Assembly: GCA_016782545.1 (NCBI GenBank)
Contig: JADHYG010000004.1
Location: 1 to 34,111 of the forward strand
DNA from: Candidatus Microgenomates bacterium
Lineage (GTDB): Bacteria; Patescibacteria; Microgenomatia; JADHYG01
Reading direction: 5' to 3'
DNA length: 34,111 bases
Shown here: piece after piece, positions 30,012-34,111 of the stretch
Position numbering within the stretch: position 1 is the first letter of the stretch
How the letters are laid out: each line of letters begins with the position of its first letter
Made by a program: the position numbers and the translations under genes
The notes under the pieces: model-generated
Seen by the model: only the letters and a program-made list of their open reading frames with translations
What the model was told of the DNA's origin: nothing
Databases searched by the model: none

Positions 30012-31139
30012 TCAAGAGGGGATTGAATTGGTTAGTTCTTTTTGAATGACATCAATCAACTGAGCGCATCCTGCTCCACTTTTAGCGCTGATAAATTGTG
30101 GATGAAATAAACGATATTGTTTGACAAGATCTTCTTTGTTAATTTTTGTGGCCATATCTATTTTATTGAAAACATAGATTTGATTTTTTGTATTGATTTT
30201 TAAATCATGAAGTATTTCTTCAACCACGGCAATTTTGTCTTGCATATATAAATCTGAGACATCAATGATGTGCAAAAGAAGATCGGCATTGACTGTTTCC
30301 ATCAGGGTTGATTTAAATGCATTAATAAGCTGTGGCGGCAACTTTTGAATAAAGCCGATGGTATCGGAAACAAACACTTCACGGTTAATTGCCGGAAGAA
30401 AAAATTTACCGATACTGCTGTCTAAGGTCGCAAAGGGTGCATCTTTCACAAGGTTGCTTTTTTTACTAAGTCTATTAAATAATGTTGTTTTACCTGCATT
30501 AGTATAACCAATGATAGAGATGGTCAATAAACCCGTTCTTTTGCGACGCTTCATTTGCTGATGGCGAACGAGAGTTAATTTTTTTAGCTGTTTCTGAATA
30601 TTTTTGATCTCGGTTTTCCAGTGTTGCTGCATAATTTCAGTATTTGTTTCTCCAATGCCGCGAGTACCTATGCCTCCTCCTTGTCGAGACAAGGATAAAC
30701 CCATACCCTGTAATTGAGGACCCATGTGTTGCAGACTGGCAAGTTTGATTTGGAGTTTTGCCTCAAAAGTAGAAGCGTGTTTACTAAATATTTGAAGAAT
30801 TAAATCAACTCTATCCCAAACTAAAATACCCGGCTTGTTTTCTTCAAAAATTTTCTTCAGATTATATAACTGATTTGGTTTAATGCTCTCATTAATAACA
30901 ACAATGTCAATCTTTTCTTTAATGATGACATCAGCAGTTTCTCGAGCTTTGCCGGTGCCAATATATGTAGAACTATCTGCCCTGATGCTGTTTTGAGCTA
31001 TAGCCGCATATACGCTTCCACCAAATGCATGTACCAAAGATTGTACTTCCTCAAAATCTACAAGCGTTTTTTCTTTATTCTCATAACGCGGTACAAGTCC
31101 AATGAGCATGAATCGTGGGTTATTAGATAAAGAAATCAT
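30012..31139 (-). CDS. hflX: GTPase HflX
   Basis: 375 residues from ATG 31139. N-terminal HflX domain with GTGKARE and VWDRVDLILQIFSKHA, then the hallmark GGGIGTRGIGETNTEI (usually GERGIGETQLEx) and a TrmE/Era-like G domain: GYTNAGKTTLFN, APFATLDSSIGK, DTIGFIQKLP, NKID. HflX splits stalled or heat-damaged 70S ribosomes. A TATAAT box (31154-31149) ends nine bases before ATG 31139, favouring that start over 31175. It converges on typA, another ribosome GTPase. Confidence 0.93.
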   Translation of the reverse strand: MISLSNNPRFMLIGLVPRYENKEKTLVDFEEVQSLVHAFGGSVYAAIAQNSIRADSSTYIGTGKARETADVIIKEKIDIVVINESIKPNQLYNLKKIFEENKPGILVWDRVDLILQIFSKHASTFEAKLQIKLASLQHMGPQLQGMGLSLSRQGGGIGTRGIGETNTEIMQQHWKTEIKNIQKQLKKLTLVRHQQMKRRKRTGLLTISIIGYTNAGKTTLFNRLSKKSNLVKDAPFATLDSSIGKFFLPAINREVFVSDTIGFIQKLPPQLINAFKSTLMETVNADLLLHIIDVSDLYMQDKIAVVEEILHDLKINTKNQIYVFNKIDMATKINKEDLVKQYRLFHPQFISAKSGAGCAQLIDVIQKELTNSIPS

Positions 31140-31171
31140 ATAATTCTTATTATAGCAAGAAATTAAAAGCT

Positions 31172-31243
31172 CCAAATTTCACGCTTAAGCGGAAAATTTG
31201 GTGATTCTAAATAGGCTTAAAAACTGAGAAAATTAAAAGAAAA
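31172..31243. repeat. Promoter-flank module, copy 2 (outer part, hflX)
   Basis: CCAAATTTCACGCTTAAGCG...AAAATTTGG palindrome followed by GATTCTAAATAGGCTTAAAA and ACTGAGAAAATTAAAAG, almost identical to 26641-26710. It lies 33 bp upstream of the hflX start. Confidence 0.82.
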
Positions 31244-31250
31244 GGTAGTT

Positions 31251-31616
31251 TTACTTGAGATTGGTTGAAAAGCCTGAAATGATGCTCGAATTCATTCGAG
31301 CACTGTAATTAAAGGCAAAAAAATACTTTTGCCAAAGTTTATCTGAAGAAGAAAACTGATTATTACTTTCAAAGTAGTCAATAAGAGCTTCACGAACTCT
31401 AGTTAATTCTTTAAGTCGTTTTCTATTTTTATCACAGGCTATAGTTAAATTCAAAAGCTCAAGTACACGGATAAAAGCCATTTTACTGTATTCAAGATTT
31501 CCTTTATTTTTCCAAGAAATAGTTCGCTCCACTTCACTGCCAATGTTAGCCATTTGTTGAATTAAAGTAAGCTTATTCCAATTTCCGGAAGCTAGTTTTT
31601 TGTGTTGTGGGTTCAT
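31251..31616 (-). CDS. Uncharacterised helical protein paired with DUF5674
   Basis: 121 residues, not assigned to a family by me. It is predicted all-helical with an SGNWNKLTLIQQMANIGSEV opening and RVLELLNLTIACDKNRKRLK; a four-helix bundle seems likely. There is no signal or membrane helix. Its ATG overlaps the stop of the DUF5674 gene (ATGA), so the two are coupled. Such tight pairs of small genes are often toxin-antitoxin or enzyme-partner modules, but nothing here shows which. Confidence 0.6.
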   Translation of the reverse strand: MNPQHKKLASGNWNKLTLIQQMANIGSEVERTISWKNKGNLEYSKMAFIRVLELLNLTIACDKNRKRLKELTRVREALIDYFESNNQFSSSDKLWQKYFFAFNYSARMNSSIISGFSTNLK

Positions 31617-31954
31617 TTCTTCATCAACTTGCTAACTATTTTGATTATTCTTTTTCTTATCTTTGGATCATTTATCCCTCTAGTCATGTTTTTTGCAGAA
31701 GGTCGTAAGTTTATCATCGAATCAAATTCAATGAAATCAGCATCTTTCAAATCAGGATAAAGATTTATACCCCAAAGATTTTCTTGTCTAGAGCCTTTTT
31801 CCAATAGTAATGCCTCTTCATCAGCATGCAATTCTCCATCTATGGCCATTATTTCTTTTTCAACATCCACCACAGCTTTAACCAAATTGCCAAACCCTTG
31901 TTGAGCTAATTTATTTAACTCGTTAAGAGTAATTAGTTTTTTGACGATTTTCAT
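31613..31954 (-). CDS. DUF5674 family protein
   Basis: 113 residues. VVDVEKEIMAIDGELHADEE followed by LLLEKGSRQENLWGINLYPD and INLRPSAKNMTRGINDPKIR is the pattern of DUF5674, a family without known function. The acidic HADEE and the NLRPS turn are probably functional. A TAAACT box six bases before the ATG and no ribosome site suggest a leaderless first gene of a two-gene operon. Confidence 0.75.
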   Translation of the reverse strand: MKIVKKLITLNELNKLAQQGFGNLVKAVVDVEKEIMAIDGELHADEEALLLEKGSRQENLWGINLYPDLKDADFIEFDSMINLRPSAKNMTRGINDPKIRKRIIKIVSKLMKK

Positions 31955-32077
31955 AGTGTTAGTTTATCACAATTAAAAAAGAAGTGTTCATCTGGTTCAG
32001 GGTTTGAACTTTTCGGTGGGTAAAAATGGTTGAAAAGCCTGAAATTGTAGTAAGGCAGGCTAGGAAATTTCTCATCA

Positions 32078-33094
32078 TTAGCGACCAGTCTTTACAACAA
32101 CGCTAAATGGAATGCTTTTATTCCGAATTTTGCTCACCACGGCATTTACCTCGGCAATTGGAAAAACTTCCGTGATGGCTTTAAGATGATTTTTAGAAAC
32201 AAAATTCAACAACTCCTTCATTTCAGAACGACTACCAACATAGCTTCCCAATACGCCCCGCTGGGCATAATCGGCAAGCAGAACTGGAGGAAAGGAAATA
32301 TCTTTTTCAGGTAAACCAACAATACACAGATTTCCTTGTGGTTTTAAAGCCTCGATGTAAGCTGGCCAATTTAGTGAGACTGAGGATGTCGAAAGAATGA
32401 CGTCATATTTTCCTTTTGCCTCTTTCAACGATTTTTTATCTATGCTATTAACAAAATACTCGGCTCCCAACTTTCTTAATATTGCTTCTTTCTTTTTAGT
32501 ATGAGAAAAAGCCGTCACTTCACACCCTATCTTATTTAATATTTGAACTGCTAAATGTCCTAGATTGCCAACTCCAGCGACGCCGACCTTCATCCCTGTC
32601 TTAACATTTGCTTTTTTAATAGCCGAGTAAACTGTTAATCCTGAACACATTAAAGGAACATCGGAGGGCGTTCTTAGATCAGGCGGAATCTTAAAAACAA
32701 AACGGCTGTCAAAAACAATACCATCGGCCAAGCCTCCGTATCCGTTCACACTGATAACCTTTTGTTTCTTGCAGAATTGCTCTTTTCCTTCCCTACAATG
32801 CTCACACTTGAGACACGAACTCATTTGATAGCCCATGCCGACAAAATCATTGATCTTAAAACCCTTTACTTTTTTCCCTTTCTTTTTGATTACTCCGAAA
32901 ATTTCTACTCCGGGAATTAAAGGATAACTAGTATCTCCCCAAAAATTATCAACAAAACAAACGTCTCCTCTGCTTAAACCACAGTATTTAACAGCAACAA
33001 GAACTTCCTGTTCTTCAATATTTTTTTCGTAAACGAATTTTTCAAATCGGGCTTTTGGTTTTTTAACTGCCCAGGCATTTATTTTCACTTTCAT
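32078..33094 (-). CDS. Medium-chain alcohol dehydrogenase-like protein with degenerate catalytic zinc site
   Basis: 338 residues from ATG 33094. The fold of the YahK/cinnamyl-alcohol dehydrogenase group is clear: YPLIPGVEIFGVI, the structural zinc lobe CLKCEHCREGKEQFC (C94, C97, C100, C108), LMCSGLTVYSAI and the Rossmann motif VGVAGVGNLGHLAVQI. The first catalytic zinc ligand (C in CGxCHSD) is S41 and the second (H of GHE) is V63; only C150 and E64 remain. Zinc-dependent alcohol oxidation is therefore doubtful, and a zinc-free quinone-oxidoreductase-like chemistry is possible. ATG 33094 is preferred because the longer frame (TTG 33124) covers the -10 box. Confidence 0.82.
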   Translation of the reverse strand: MKVKINAWAVKKPKARFEKFVYEKNIEEQEVLVAVKYCGLSRGDVCFVDNFWGDTSYPLIPGVEIFGVIKKKGKKVKGFKINDFVGMGYQMSSCLKCEHCREGKEQFCKKQKVISVNGYGGLADGIVFDSRFVFKIPPDLRTPSDVPLMCSGLTVYSAIKKANVKTGMKVGVAGVGNLGHLAVQILNKIGCEVTAFSHTKKKEAILRKLGAEYFVNSIDKKSLKEAKGKYDVILSTSSVSLNWPAYIEALKPQGNLCIVGLPEKDISFPPVLLADYAQRGVLGSYVGSRSEMKELLNFVSKNHLKAITEVFPIAEVNAVVSKIRNKSIPFSVVVKTGR

Positions 33095-33233
33095 CACTCC
33101 AATTCTACCAAAAAATCCCACCAATTTCTTAAGGTTAAATGCCTAATAATCTGTTAGCTCTCACCATTAACAAATTTTCCGCTATTGCAAAAAATTTAGT
33201 GATTCTAAATAGGCTTAAAAACTGAGAGGATTT
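33095..33233. repeat. Duplicated promoter-flank module, copy 3 (adh-like gene)
   Basis: ACTCCAATTCTACCAAAAAA (33097 onward) matches the ridA upstream region base for base, with TAGAAT (33107-33102) as minus-strand -10 box seven bases from the ATG. The outer word GATTCTAAATAGGCTTAAAA (33210 onward) matches the other two copies. Here the palindrome has decayed (AAATTTTCCGC...AAAAAATTT). Confidence 0.8.
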
Positions 33234-33276
33234 AAAAAAATAAAAATACTTTCTGTGCAAAAAATTTATAATCCGC

Positions 33277-33282
33277 TATAAT
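33277..33282 (+). promoter_or_regulatory. -10 box of the cation-efflux gene, leaderless
   Basis: TATAAT ends six bases (TAAACC) before ATG 33289. No Shine-Dalgarno sequence is present. Confidence 0.65.
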
Positions 33283-33288
33283 TAAACC

Positions 33289-34111
33289 ATGCAGGATAAA
33301 AAAATTTATATAACCTCAGAAAAAGTCGTCAAAGTCTCCTTTTTCGTAGATATCACTGATGTTTTAATAAATTTACTAGTTGCAATAATTTCTGGAAGCG
33401 TTATTATGCTTTCTCAAGCTTTGCAAGGAAGTGCTGATCTTTTAGCTTCTGGACTATTGATTTTCGGTGTTAAAAAATCAAAAGGACTAGCAGATCGGAA
33501 ACATCCTTTTGGCTACGGTAGGGAAGTCTATTTTTGGACTTTTCTATCAGCCTTAACGACTTTTAGGCAAAAAAGTTTATATCAAGAAAGGCGAAAAGTC
33601 CGACGTTACGTCGGACATGAAGCCGATATAAATAAATCACTCGCCGAAGGCGAGTGTACAGAGCGAAACAGAGAACCACGGGCTCCTGCCCGTGGGTATC
33701 TATAAGAACATTTTTAGAATTTTTCTTCACTCGGCATTTATTGCAACCAAGACCGCACTTATTTTAGATTTAATGGGTACACTAGCTTCGATTCTAGGTT
33801 TAATTTCCATCCTGCTCTATAAATTCAGCAATAACCAAAAAATAGATGGCTTGGGCGCAATGCTTATTGGTATTACTTTAGCGATTTTGGCAATTTTTAT
33901 CTTAAAAAGTGCAAAAGATCTTCTTGTTGGTCAAAGCGCGCCACCCGACACTGAAGATAGAATTAAATCAACTGTCGAAGCTTTATCAGAGGTTAAAAAG
34001 GTAATAGACTTGAGAACACTGCATACCGGCACAGGAACCTTGCTGGTAGACATAGAAGTAAATTTACAAGACGGTTTAACTACTGACCAAATAGAAATTT
34101 TGATCGACCAA
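33289..34111 (+). pseudogene. Cation diffusion facilitator gene, interrupted and frameshifted, runs off the window
   Basis: The first 92 codons are a good CDF N-terminus: two membrane helices, SQALQGSADLLASGLL with the metal-site Asp, KKSKGLADRKHPFGYGRE and YFWTFLSALTTF. After about 33564 the reading frame enters a three-hairpin element and stops at 33705. CDF sequence resumes in the +1-shifted frame from about 33701 (NIFRIFLHSAFIATKTALIL, DLMGTLASILGLI, GLGAMLIGITLAILAIF, LLVGQSAPPD) and runs to the window end. About 50-60 residues expected between the two halves are missing, so the element replaced or accompanied a deletion. CDF proteins export divalent metals such as Zn2+ or Fe2+; this copy should be inactive. 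Confidence 0.82.
33568..33700. mobile_element. Three-hairpin insertion resembling IS200/IS605-derived ends
   Basis: Three perfect hairpins in succession: GTCCGACGT t ACGTCGGAC (33598-33616), CACTCGCC gaa GGCGAGTG (33638-33656) and CCACGGGC tcct GCCCGTGG (33676-33695). TTTATATC and GATATAAA bracket the first. Subterminal hairpins without a transposase gene are the mark of palindrome-associated elements derived from IS200/IS605, and the last hairpin before the junction is like the 3' end of TnpB guide RNAs. Exact ends are not certain. Confidence 0.55.

Overview
This is an AT-rich bacterial chromosome fragment. TGA is used as a normal stop and the code is standard. Short proteins, a stand-alone elongation-factor-like gene, a DUF5674 gene, a small HolA-like clamp-loader subunit and very divergent enolase and class II aldolase together suggest a Candidate Phyla Radiation (Patescibacteria) genome, perhaps Microgenomates. 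That placement is inference; no rRNA gene is present to settle it.

Layout. Positions 1-2470 carry a structured, repeat-rich leader, then an EF-Tu-domain-like gene, a Nudix hydrolase, a HExxH metallopeptidase and a holA-like gene. Positions 2566-14839 form a co-oriented central carbon block: phosphomannomutase/phosphoglucomutase, a SIS-family sugar-phosphate isomerase, PEP synthase, enolase, iPGM, class I FBPase, a divergent class II aldolase and acetyl-CoA synthetase. Together they cover most steps between acetate or pyruvate, PEP, fructose-6-P and mannose/glucose phosphates. TPI, GAPDH, PGK and the steps linking acetyl-CoA to pyruvate are not here. Next come a RelE/RHH toxin-antitoxin pair, rsmI and lexA on the minus strand, followed on the plus strand by a membrane transglutaminase-like protein, a four-helix membrane protein, a YvcK-like gene, secG and a family-5 solute-binding protein.

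Two tRNA-Leu genes (CAG and GAG) follow. The 3' end of the second is the left border of a 2.5-kb islet (22498-24989). The islet holds two divergent single-gene cassettes, each bracketed by its own long inverted repeat (96 bp and 107 bp). The repeats are unrelated in sequence but alike in plan: each contains a 12-bp GC-rich hairpin with an 8-nt loop. The 7-mer AGAGCAC or its complement marks all three borders. The left cassette encodes an unrecognised 232-aa protein and the right one a C39/papain-like peptidase. Between the genes lie further nested inverted repeats, including an interleaved a-b-a'-b' structure. This is the most unusual part of the window.

Positions 25316-33094 are mostly minus-strand accessory and housekeeping genes: a secreted SNase-like nuclease, RidA, a YkgJ-type Cys-cluster protein, HicA/HicB, a GIY-YIG nuclease, TypA, HflX, a DUF5674 pair and a zinc-site-degenerate alcohol dehydrogenase-like protein. 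A compact ncRNA candidate with a consensus promoter sits next to hicA. The window ends in a cation-efflux gene broken by a three-hairpin element resembling the ends or guide RNA of IS200/IS605-type elements.

Two genome-wide habits stand out. At least eleven genes have a -10 box 6-9 nt before the ATG and no Shine-Dalgarno sequence, which implies leaderless mRNAs. Intergenic regions are filled with palindromic REP-like units and word-repeat inverted repeats that run into the 3' ends of coding sequences and supply C-terminal tails.
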